From contig JAJPXE010000057.1 of assembly GCA_021205645.1 (NCBI GenBank), positions 1-5,185 of the forward strand: a DNA stretch of 5,185 nucleotides, in the 5' to 3' direction. A program made the translations under genes and the position numbers. Source of the DNA: Candidatus Gastranaerophilales bacterium (lineage in GTDB: Bacteria > Cyanobacteriota > Vampirovibrionia > Gastranaerophilales > Gastranaerophilaceae). The notes below the pieces were generated by a model that had not been told where the DNA came from, did no database searches, and saw only the letters and a list, made by a program, of their open reading frames with translations. Shown one piece after another: positions 1 to 5,185 of this stretch; the first letter of the stretch is position 1, and each line of letters begins with the position of its first letter.

Positions 1-128
1 GAAGCGTCAGATGTTTATAAGAGAAATGTAAAAAAGCCGATAAAGATTTATATCAAAAAGTTAAGAAACAAAAAGATGTTCCGTATAAAAAATTAAAAGT
101 TACAAACAAATATGATTTTATAAATCCT
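1..128 (+). other. N-terminal coding extension of the efflux protein with an apparent -1 frameshift
   Basis: The frame of the efflux gene runs upstream from 128 to 21 and reads as a typical pre-WW segment (ADKDLYQKVKKQ, then VPYKKLKV, then a Tyr-Asp-Phe-Ile-Asn-Pro stretch), but it meets a TAA at 18-20. The frame beginning at base 1 reads EASDVYKRNVKK up to base 36, which resembles the short 'xDYKxP'-like segment found just after the lipid-modified cysteine in NodT-type proteins, then runs to a stop at 94-96. The two readings join smoothly at the A-run at 30-35. Inference: the true gene starts before this window, and the present sequence lacks one A, is a mutated copy, or is decoded by slippage. 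Only twelve upstream codons are visible, so chance resemblance cannot be excluded. Confidence 0.5.
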
Positions 129-1364
129 GTGTGGTGGGAAAATTTTGATGACCCGTATTTAATGGAATATATTAATAAGGCAATGGATCATAATTATGAT
201 TTAAAGATAGCCACATTGACCGTAGACGAGTATTATCAGAGTGTAAAATATCAGATGGCAAATGAGATGCCGCAGGTTCAGGGCGGATACGGAGCTGGTG
301 TGGCGGGTTTACCGCCGATTTTAAGTACTGACCGTGATACGGCACACGGAATGGGTATTCCGTTTATTGCAAGCTATGAGGCGGATATTTTCCTTAAAAA
401 CCACGATAAAACAACCTCCGCAAAAAAGACTTTTCAAGCTTCAATAAGCGATGAAAGAGCCACTTATATCTCAATCATATCCTCCGTTGGAGTTGTTTAT
501 TACAACATAGTAAGATTAGATAAAACAATTTCTTTGCAGGAAGAAATTGTTAACTTAAGAAAAAATATATACGAATTAATGGCTTTGAGCAATGAACATG
601 GTGTAACCTCAACAAGTGATATGATTAAAGCGAACAAATCGTATATAGCAGGTCAAACTGATTTGATAGATTTAAAACGTCAGAGAATTGAGTTATTAAA
701 TCAACTGGCGGTATTAATCGGTGAAAGTCCCGAAAATATCAAAGAGTTTCAACGAATTTCTTATGATGAGATAAAGTACAAAAATATTATACCTGAGAGT
801 GTTTCTTCCGAGATAATAGCACAGCGTCCTGATTATATAAGAGCAGAGGTAATGCTCAAAAAAGCCGGTATTGATGTTCGAATAGCAAAAAAAGAGTTTT
901 TACCGACAATAAGTATTTCGGGATTGGCATTGTTCAATTCAAAATATCTCGGAAGTGTTTTCACGACAAATAATTCTTTGTGGGGTGTAAGCGGTTCTGC
1001 GATGCTGCCGTTGTTCACGGGCGGAGCGAGAATTGCCAACCTTAAGATTAACAAAGTAAGGTTTGAAAAAGCTTTGAGAGAATACCAGAAAGTTAACCTG
1101 ACGGCAATTCAGGAGGTTAATGATGCCCTGTATACTGCAAGACTTGATAACCAGAAACTTTTACAAAACAAACATCACCTCGAATTGGAAACGACAGATT
1201 TTGGTTTGACCCAAAAGAAGTATGAACAGGGTACAATCTCAAAGCTGGATTTATTCCAGATGGAAGAGAATTTGTTATCAATAAGAAAGCTTGTTGCATC
1301 AAACACGCTTGATTGTATGATAGATTCAATCAGTTTATACAGGGTAACAGGAACAAAGTATTAG
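129..1364 (+). CDS. TolC/NodT-family outer-membrane efflux protein, N-terminus incomplete
   Basis: This is an outer-membrane channel subunit of a tripartite efflux or type I export system; such proteins trimerise into a beta-barrel plus periplasmic alpha-tunnel that docks on a membrane-fusion protein and an inner-membrane pump. Family signatures in order, counted from the GTG at 129: WW-x-x-F-x-DP-x-L at residues 2-11, long amphipathic helices (about 100-200), the RPD motif (233-235) followed by a helix and the FLPTISISG strand (257-265), PLFTGGAR (294-301), and the second-repeat YEQGTISKLDLF (365-376). The 411 residues are short for this family (usually about 450-490) and lack a signal peptide. 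The same frame is open and protein-like from 21 to 128 without an ATG/GTG/TTG, so the GTG is only the first available start codon and probably not the true start. No pump or fusion-protein gene is visible, so the substrate is unknown. A strong terminator follows. The family call is secure; the intact N-terminus is not. Confidence 0.9.
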   Translation: MWWENFDDPYLMEYINKAMDHNYDLKIATLTVDEYYQSVKYQMANEMPQVQGGYGAGVAGLPPILSTDRDTAHGMGIPFIASYEADIFLKNHDKTTSAKKTFQASISDERATYISIISSVGVVYYNIVRLDKTISLQEEIVNLRKNIYELMALSNEHGVTSTSDMIKANKSYIAGQTDLIDLKRQRIELLNQLAVLIGESPENIKEFQRISYDEIKYKNIIPESVSSEIIAQRPDYIRAEVMLKKAGIDVRIAKKEFLPTISISGLALFNSKYLGSVFTTNNSLWGVSGSAMLPLFTGGARIANLKINKVRFEKALREYQKVNLTAIQEVNDALYTARLDNQKLLQNKHHLELETTDFGLTQKKYEQGTISKLDLFQMEENLLSIRKLVASNTLDCMIDSISLYRVTGTKY

Positions 1365-1405
1365 AAAATTAGTAAAAATACATCACAATAACTTTATGTC
1401 ATCCC

Positions 1406-1438
1406 GGGAATGGATTGTATTCATTCCCTTTATTTTTT
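1406..1438 (+). terminator. Rho-independent terminator of the efflux gene
   Basis: A 10-bp stem, GGGAATGGAT (1406-1415) with ATTCATTCCC (1419-1428), has one G-T wobble at 1413/1421 and a three-base TGT loop. It is followed at once by TTTATTTTTT (1429-1438). It lies 42 bases after the efflux stop codon and is oriented for plus-strand transcription. The other strand has no T-tract beyond the stem, so it is not clearly bidirectional. Confidence 0.88.
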
Positions 1439-1471
1439 AAGCTTTTATGTCAGCTGAGGACAGGAGTAAAC

Positions 1472-1600
1472 GGGGTAAATAAATTGCATTCTAAAATTTG
1501 CCTGGTTTTCACCTTACCTGCAGGGGTAAATGAATTATAATTTTCCCAATATATTTACCACTCCGGAAAGGGCCGGGTAACATGTCTGGCATGTATTACC
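1472..1600. repeat. Alternating inverted GGTAA/TTACC box cluster
   Basis: Six five-base boxes alternate in orientation: GGTAA at 1474-1478, 1525-1529 and 1576-1580, TTACC at 1514-1518, 1555-1559 and 1596-1600. Like-oriented boxes are exactly 51 bases apart (GGTAA) and 41 bases apart (TTACC). The second pair extends to GGTAAAT/ATTTACC (1525-1531 with 1553-1559). The third extends to GGTAA-CATG paired with CATG-TA-TTACC, a hairpin with a two-base bulge and a five-base loop. This may be a degenerate palindromic repeat family, protein-binding boxes, or chance; the function is unknown. Confidence 0.45.
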
Positions 1601-1729
1601 AAAAACAATCCGAACATGCCGTAAATAATAATTCCCCAACAATGACCGCGCAGCAATATCAAGTTTTTCATTTGCCGCTACGGGTTTAATATGTATAAAC
1701 CGTAATCTTTCCGGCGTTGTCATATTTAT

Positions 1730-2374
1730 TCAGATAAGCTCTAACAGTTCTTCAGGAAAATATATTATTGTTATGGCACCGTTCTTGTACAAAAAATCTA
1801 TATCCTTATACCCCCAGACAACACTTATACAGTCTATTCCCGCATTTTCTGCCGTTTGTATATCAACTTCCGAATCACCCGCATATATACAATTCTCTCT
1901 TTTTTCACCAAGCTCCGATATAACTTTTAGAACCATATCGGCAGAAGGTTTTGGTGCTGTATTTTCATTTTGACCGACAGATTTATCTATTAAATTCCCA
2001 AAATATTTTTTACTCAGCTTCTTTACGGCACTGTCAAACTTATTCGATGCAACGGCAATTTTATATCCCCTGCTTTTGAGAGTTTGCAGCAATTCAATTA
2101 TTCCGTTATAAGGTCGTGTTTTATTAAACATATTGTTACTGTAATGTTCTCTGAAAAATTTAAGACATTTATCAAAATTTGGATTTGTCTGCCCGTCAGG
2201 GATTGCCCGCTCGATTAGCATTGATACACCATTGCCGACAAAGCTTTGGACTTCTTCTATTGTTCTTTTTGGATAGTTAAATTTTTCAAGTGCATAGTTT
2301 GTACTGTCGGTTAAATCCTCCAACGTATAAAGCAGTGTACCGTCCATATCAAATATTACGGTTGTAATAGGCAT
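1730..2374 (-). CDS. HAD-superfamily phosphatase, phosphoglycolate phosphatase (Gph/PGP)-like
   Basis: This is a cytoplasmic Mg-dependent phosphomonoesterase of the haloacid dehalogenase superfamily with a small alpha-helical cap between motifs I and II. All four HAD motifs are present: motif I DMDGTL with nucleophile D9 and acid/base D11; motif II Ser110 in VASNK; motif III Lys142 in APKPS; motif IV GDSEVD with D167 and D171. The 214-residue length and the DGTLLxTLEDL opening fit the phosphoglycolate phosphatase group, although the usual Asp after DGTLL is Tyr16. HAD substrates are hard to predict, so 2-phosphoglycolate is only one possibility; pyrophosphatase (PpaX-like) or other sugar-phosphate activity is also plausible. 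The start is firm: AGGA at 2387-2384 lies nine bases before the ATG. That ATG overlaps the upstream phosphoesterase stop as TAATG, so translation is probably coupled. It is the last clear gene of the minus-strand run and ends in TGA. Confidence 0.9.
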   Translation of the reverse strand: MPITTVIFDMDGTLLYTLEDLTDSTNYALEKFNYPKRTIEEVQSFVGNGVSMLIERAIPDGQTNPNFDKCLKFFREHYSNNMFNKTRPYNGIIELLQTLKSRGYKIAVASNKFDSAVKKLSKKYFGNLIDKSVGQNENTAPKPSADMVLKVISELGEKRENCIYAGDSEVDIQTAENAGIDCISVVWGYKDIDFLYKNGAITIIYFPEELLELI

Positions 2375-3156
2375 TATTTAATTTCCTTTAATACAGTGAA
2401 TACCTCATATCCGTTATCGGAATCAATATCAATTATCTTATAAACTCCGCCGGATGCTTGAGGTGTGGTTATATGATAAACCCCGTTATACATAACCTCG
2501 TCATTCTTGTGGTAATGCCCCGTAACAACCGCTATAACATTATTGTGCTTGCTCAACATCTGCAAGTATTCAAGTACGTTGTATGTGTAATGAAATTCAT
2601 TAGACGGCTTGTTTGCAAGCGGAAAATGCTGTAATATCACAACTTTGTTGTATGAATATTTATTTAACTGGGTATCAACCCAATTTATAGTTTCCTGTGA
2701 GTATACACCGTTTGTTCCCGGGATTATTTCACGGGTTCCGTCTACCACAATGAATACTATGTCGTTCTTCTTGAATACATAATTGGTTGATTTCGGATGA
2801 AGTCTGTTAAATTTTCTGAGGGTTTTCATATAAGTTTTCTTATCAAGGTGGTTCGTCTTTGATACATCTTTGTTTCCGAGAACAATATAATACGGCTTGT
2901 TTAATCTTTTTGCATCGTGTAAAAAATTCTCAAGATTTTTTATATTTGCCTGACCGATGTTATTACCCGTGAACACCACAAAATCTATATTCGGAGTCTT
3001 ATTTATATCCTTGACGATTTTTACAAGCATATCCGAATTCTTCTTATAGTTAACGTCAGTTACCTGCGCGAATTTAATATTTTTAGCAAATGACTCTCCT
3101 GCCGATATTATAAAAATAGTCAGTACAAATGTAATAAGCGAAAAAAGTTTTTTCAT
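2374..3156 (-). CDS. Exported metallophosphoesterase-fold protein with altered metal-site motifs
   Basis: This is a calcineurin-like phosphoesterase-fold protein of 260 residues with a classic Sec signal peptide: MKK, a hydrophobic core at residues 4-18, and probable cleavage after SFA at 22-24. It should act in the periplasm or outside the cell. The motif order of the family is recognisable: QVTDVN (31-36) for D-x-H, FTGNN (62-66) for GD, LGNKD (93-97) for GNH(D/E), LQHFP (175-179) for the conserved His, and TGHYH (212-216) for GHxH. Three usual metal ligands or catalytic residues differ: His is Asn36, the bridging Asp is Asn65, and the His after GN is Lys96. D34, N95, H177, H214 and H216 remain. 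It may be a weak or re-purposed hydrolase or a ligand-binding pseudoenzyme. I chose the ATG at 3156, seven bases after an AGGAG; the adjacent ATG at 3159 and an upstream ATG at 3186 are alternatives. Its stop overlaps the HAD gene start. Confidence 0.85.
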   Translation of the reverse strand: MKKLFSLITFVLTIFIISAGESFAKNIKFAQVTDVNYKKNSDMLVKIVKDINKTPNIDFVVFTGNNIGQANIKNLENFLHDAKRLNKPYYIVLGNKDVSKTNHLDKKTYMKTLRKFNRLHPKSTNYVFKKNDIVFIVVDGTREIIPGTNGVYSQETINWVDTQLNKYSYNKVVILQHFPLANKPSNEFHYTYNVLEYLQMLSKHNNVIAVVTGHYHKNDEVMYNGVYHITTPQASGGVYKIIDIDSDNGYEVFTVLKEIK

Positions 3157-3163
3157 CATAAAA

Positions 3164-3168
3164 CTCCT
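3164..3168 (-). promoter_or_regulatory. Ribosome-binding site that fixes the phosphoesterase start
   Basis: AGGAG on the minus strand lies four bases before the ATG at 3159 and seven before the ATG at 3156. The seven-base spacing and the MKK signal-peptide opening favour 3156. An in-frame ATG at 3186 lies upstream of this site and would add ten hydrophilic and aromatic residues before the signal peptide, so it is unlikely to be used. Confidence 0.7.
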
Positions 3169-3195
3169 AAAATATTCCGTAATCATGCCGGAACC

Positions 3196-3223
3196 GTTAT
3201 AATAACGACTGCTTTTAACCCAA
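3196..3223 (-). promoter_or_regulatory. Possible weak internal promoter upstream of the phosphoesterase gene
   Basis: On the minus strand TTGGGT (3223-3218) is separated by 16 bases from TATAAC (3201-3196), a passable sigma-70-like pair about 40 bases before the chosen start codon. The -10 region lies inside a 13-base inverted repeat, CGTTAT-A-ATAACG (3195-3207), which could act as an operator. The roughly 105-base gap after rph is the longest in this gene run and is the natural place for a second promoter. Short AT-rich matches like this arise often by chance. Confidence 0.25.
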
Positions 3224-3252
3224 CAGACTTTTTATTTAGAATATCACAAAAT

Positions 3253-3268
3253 TGTTTAAATTTAAACA
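3253..3268. repeat. 16-base perfect palindrome spanning the rph stop codon
   Basis: TGTTTAAATTTAAACA is a perfect palindrome that includes the rph TAA (3264-3262). It is AT-rich and not followed by a T-tract on the minus strand, so it is not a standard terminator. It could be a binding site for a dimeric regulator or a chance product of an AT-rich spacer. Confidence 0.3.
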
Positions 3269-3966
3269 TTATCGTAGATGCTAATAATATCTTGAATAGC
3301 CTGATATGCAATCTCAAACATTTCAATCATTTTGTCTTTTGAATATGGTTCACCCTCTGCTGTTGTCTGAAAATCAATAATTTTGCCGCTTTTTGTCAGT
3401 ATGACATTAGAGTCGACTCCGGCATGTGAGTCTTCATCATAATCCAAATCAAGCAATATATCATCTCCGATTAGCCCTATAGATATCGCTCCGATTGGTT
3501 CTATAATCGGGTTTTCTTTTAGTTCTCCCGATTGAATAAGTTTATCAATCGCATCTTTCAGGGCAAGATAGCCGCCGCAAATACTTGCTGTACGGGTTCC
3601 GCCGTCTGCCTGAATAACATCCGCATCTATCGTTATCGTTAAATCAGGTATTTTCCCTAAATCTACGCACGCTCTTAAGCTCCTGCCGATAAGCCGTTGT
3701 ATCTCATGTGTTCTGCCGGATACTTTATTGCGTTCTCTTGAACATCTTGTATTCGTAGCAGATGGCAGCAATGAATATTCAGCGGTAATCCAACCCCTGT
3801 TATCGTCAGACTCCATCCATTTCGGCTTTTTCTTTTCTACAGATGCCGTTGTGATAACTTTTGTGTCACCAAATTCAACAAGTACGGAACCCGATGCGTG
3901 CTTTGTAAAATTTCTTGTGAATTTTACCGCTCTGTGTTCGCGATTACCCCTGTTATTTTTTCTCAT
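3262..3966 (-). CDS. rph: Ribonuclease PH
   Basis: RNase PH is a phosphorolytic 3'-to-5' exoribonuclease that trims tRNA precursor 3' ends, releasing nucleoside diphosphates; it works in the cytoplasm as a ring-shaped hexamer. The 234 residues cover almost the full family length (about 238-260). Signatures in order: GSVLVEFGDTKV (26-37), GWITAEYSLLPSAT (58-71), GRTHEIQRLIGRSLR (84-98) with the phosphate-site Arg85, QADGGTRTAS (119-128) with Arg125, and LDLDYDEDSHAGVDSNV (172-188) carrying the catalytic and metal aspartates D179 and D185. The usual QGTAE near the C-terminus reads QTTAE (200-204), a Gly-to-Thr change. The start is well supported by AGGAG at 3977-3973, six bases before the ATG and overlapping the stop of the upstream zinc-ribbon gene. 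No XTP/dITP pyrophosphatase gene (rdgB), a frequent rph neighbour, is seen downstream. Confidence 0.97.
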   Translation of the reverse strand: MRKNNRGNREHRAVKFTRNFTKHASGSVLVEFGDTKVITTASVEKKKPKWMESDDNRGWITAEYSLLPSATNTRCSRERNKVSGRTHEIQRLIGRSLRACVDLGKIPDLTITIDADVIQADGGTRTASICGGYLALKDAIDKLIQSGELKENPIIEPIGAISIGLIGDDILLDLDYDEDSHAGVDSNVILTKSGKIIDFQTTAEGEPYSKDKMIEMFEIAYQAIQDIISIYDNV

Positions 3967-3976
3967 ATAAAACTCC

Positions 3977-4219
3977 TTAATTAGTTTTTTTATTCAAATA
4001 CCCGTTTTCATAATCCCACATATAAATTTGACCGCAATACCTGCATACGGCAAACTGGTTCATAAATATTAAATCCGGAACAAATGTGTATCCGTCAACA
4101 GTTATTTCTATCTCGTTTCCGGAATTGTATTTATGCGTAAATTTTTTACTCCCCTTATATTCCGGAGAAAACATTAACTCAAACTTATCAATTGATTTAC
4201 AATTCTTACAAACAAACAT
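3977..4219 (-). CDS. Small four-cysteine zinc-ribbon-like protein, function unknown
   Basis: I do not recognise this 80-residue protein. It has two CxxC pairs, C4-K-N-C7 at the N-terminus and C59-R-Y-C62 near the C-terminus, separated by 51 residues predicted to be mostly beta-strand (for example NEIEITVDGYTFVP at 35-48). This is the layout of a zinc ribbon whose two knuckles bind one Zn ion. The second knuckle, CRYCGQIYMWD, looks like a classic rubredoxin-type turn with Gly after the last Cys. There is no signal peptide or membrane segment, so it is probably cytoplasmic. It starts within the stop codon of the membrane protein (TAATG, one-base overlap) after a purine-only A-rich stretch rather than a strong ribosome-binding site, so coupled translation is likely. 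It ends ten bases before rph. A nucleic-acid-binding or RNA-related role is a guess from context only. Confidence 0.8.
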   Translation of the reverse strand: MFVCKNCKSIDKFELMFSPEYKGSKKFTHKYNSGNEIEITVDGYTFVPDLIFMNQFAVCRYCGQIYMWDYENGYLNKKTN

Positions 4220-5185
4220 TATTTTTTTCTTCTTTTTCTTTTATCGGCACCGGCACTCTCAAGTATTCTTTCATCAATTTTTTTCATTGCACCGGAATTG
4301 TTATAAAAATTCTTATACCAGAGACACATACAAATAACCCTTAGCGGCAGCAGCAGCTGGATTACAATAATAATTATCAGGGCTTGAACAACAAAAAGTG
4401 CAACCTGCTGCGGTGTAAGTTGTGCAGCACCTGTTGCTGACAGAACCATGTTAATGGCATCAAGTGACGGAACAGAGATATATTTTACAAGCAACCCTTT
4501 TAGATAATCTACTCCCTTTATTGTATCAACAAAAGCAAGTATTATCTGCGGAAGTATAACATAAGTCAGTCCGCCTGCAAGAATAATCATTAGCAATGTC
4601 TGTTTAAAATTACCTGATACATATGCCGAACTTTTCTTAAAACATTCGTAAGGCGATAACTCCGGCTCAAATATAAATATCTGGAATATAAAAGCATAAT
4701 AAGTAAGCAAAATCAATCCGAATACAAAAAATATCGGAACAGCCGTCAGAATAATAATTGAAAAATATAATCCGCATAATCCGATATACGGCAGATATCT
4801 TCTTGTAACCATCATTGTATGAGCGGGAAAATCGTAAACCCGTTCAGATTTAAGCATATTTTCCGTCATTGAATTTACGGCTGAATAAGCAACAACATAC
4901 TCCCAAAACGATTTTAACCAGATTAAAACCGCAGGAAACAGTACCGCGCAAAGCCCTATTTTCATATACATTGGACTTTTTAACACGGGATAATGTGACA
5001 AAATCAACGTATGGTATTCGTTATAACAATATAAAATCATTACAGTTAAAAACAATCCGGCAAGCTGTCCTGCCACCGGAAACAACATATACCACACAAA
5101 ACGGTCTATATTTGAAAAATATAACCCCACACCCTGTAAAAATATTTCAAAACTTGTACGGCTTTTTTTTGGAATAATTTCGTTT
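4219..5185 (-). CDS. Multi-pass inner-membrane protein, 5' end beyond the window
   Basis: The function is not recognised. The reading frame is open to the window edge (first whole codon at 5184). The residues before the GTG at 5130 (NEIIPKKSRTSFEIFLQGV) look coding and have no good ribosome-binding site before that GTG, so the gene most likely starts outside. Counted from the GTG, hydrophobic segments lie near 12-36, 58-82, 112-136, 136-154, 178-201 and 243-271, suggesting about six transmembrane helices. A conserved-looking amphipathic stretch, FEPELSPYECFKKSSAYVSG (154-173), follows the fourth helix. Similar FxEx-LxPxEAFKxS segments occur in glycerophosphodiesterase-membrane-domain-like and DUF975-like proteins, a tentative resemblance. 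The C-terminus is strongly basic (DKRKRRKK) and probably cytoplasmic. Its stop overlaps the start of the zinc-ribbon gene as TAATG, making it the first visible member of the minus-strand operon. Confidence 0.82.
   Translation of the reverse strand, partial: NEIIPKKSRTSFEIFLQGVGLYFSNIDRFVWYMLFPVAGQLAGLFLTVMILYCYNEYHTLILSHYPVLKSPMYMKIGLCAVLFPAVLIWLKSFWEYVVAYSAVNSMTENMLKSERVYDFPAHTMMVTRRYLPYIGLCGLYFSIIILTAVPIFFVFGLILLTYYAFIFQIFIFEPELSPYECFKKSSAYVSGNFKQTLLMIILAGGLTYVILPQIILAFVDTIKGVDYLKGLLVKYISVPSLDAINMVLSATGAAQLTPQQVALFVVQALIIIIVIQLLLPLRVICMCLWYKNFYNNSGAMKKIDERILESAGADKRKRRKK

Larger units (their letters stand above)
1365..1729. other. Convergent intergenic region with regularly spaced GGTAA/TTACC boxes
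   Basis: This 365-base gap separates the 3' end of the efflux gene from the 3' end of the minus-strand gene run. Apart from the terminator I see no convincing gene. A 62-codon minus-strand frame (1723-1535) begins six bases after the HAD stop codon, but it has no clear ribosome-binding site or recognisable motif. GGTAA occurs at 1474, 1525 and 1576, and its complement TTACC at 1514, 1555 and 1596, giving three nested potential stem-loops. A close direct repeat, GGGGTAAATAAATT (1472-1485) and GGGGTAAATGAATT (1523-1536), overlaps the first two boxes. Positions 1561-1620 are about 50% G+C by hand count, clearly above the flanks. No terminator for the minus-strand genes is obvious here. Confidence 0.6.

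Noticed and set aside
30..36. Programmed -1 frameshifting, dnaX-style, as a firm call.
   Set aside because: The slippery heptamer is present, but neither a strong internal ribosome-binding-site-like stimulator nor a downstream stem-loop is seen. A simple one-base indel in the A-run explains the data equally well.
129..131. GTG at 129 as the true start of the efflux protein.
   Set aside because: The preceding 36 codons in the same frame look like the family's N-terminal segment, no ribosome-binding site precedes the GTG, and the protein would lack an export signal that an outer-membrane protein needs.
1517..1524. CCTGCAGG eight-base palindrome in the intergenic region.
   Set aside because: It is a short isolated palindrome between two of the TTACC/GGTAA boxes. 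I see no independent evidence that it is functional.
1535..1723. 62-codon minus-strand open frame beginning six bases after the HAD stop codon, with a CQTC cysteine pair.
   Set aside because: There is no convincing ribosome-binding site, no recognisable domain and no hydrophobic pattern. It also runs through two of the inverted-repeat boxes in a locally G+C-rich patch. It could be a real orphan or a gene remnant, but the sequence does not support calling it.
3198..3203. Perfect TATAAT on the plus strand in the rph-phosphoesterase gap.
   Set aside because: There is no plus-strand gene downstream for over 1.9 kb to the window end and no matching -35 element. It is part of the short palindrome.
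3728..3970. 80-codon plus-strand open frame opposite the 5' half of rph, and similar opposite-strand frames over the efflux, HAD and membrane-protein genes.
   Set aside because: All lie wholly or largely antisense to well-supported genes, lack ribosome-binding sites, and their translations show no family motifs. They are by-products of the real coding frames.

Overview
The window is about 5.2 kb of AT-rich bacterial DNA (roughly one-third G+C by eye). A TolC/NodT-type outer-membrane efflux protein and a signal-peptide-bearing phosphoesterase point to a Gram-negative, two-membrane cell, and TGA is read as a stop. The lysine- and isoleucine-rich, compact gene style reminds me of gut Gastranaerophilales (Vampirovibrionia/'Melainabacteria'). 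That is an impression, not something the sequence proves.

Layout: (1) Positions 1-1364, plus strand, hold most of an outer-membrane efflux protein. Its N-terminal coding signal appears to change frame at an A-rich heptamer at 30-36. A strong intrinsic terminator follows at 1406-1438. (2) Positions 1365-1729 are a convergent intergenic region without a convincing gene. It contains six alternating GGTAA/TTACC boxes at regular 51- and 41-base intervals. (3) Positions 1730-5185, minus strand, hold a tightly packed run of five genes. In transcription order they are a multi-pass membrane protein (its 5' end lies beyond the window), an 80-residue four-cysteine zinc-ribbon-like protein, RNase PH (rph), an exported metallophosphoesterase-fold protein and a HAD phosphatase of the phosphoglycolate phosphatase type.

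The minus-strand genes look co-transcribed. Two junctions are TAATG stop/start overlaps, and the zinc-ribbon gene is 10 bases from rph. The only sizeable gap is about 105 bases between rph and the phosphoesterase, where a weak internal promoter and two short palindromes can be seen. Functionally the genes are mixed: 3'-end RNA trimming (rph), small phosphate-ester hydrolysis (HAD), a periplasmic or exported phosphoesterase-like protein, and two unassigned proteins. I see no obvious single pathway.

The most interesting points are the phosphoesterase, which keeps the fold signatures but has lost three canonical metal-site residues; the apparent frameshift in the efflux protein; and the regular box array between the convergent genes. 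I found no RNA gene, mobile element, CRISPR array or clear new multi-gene system.
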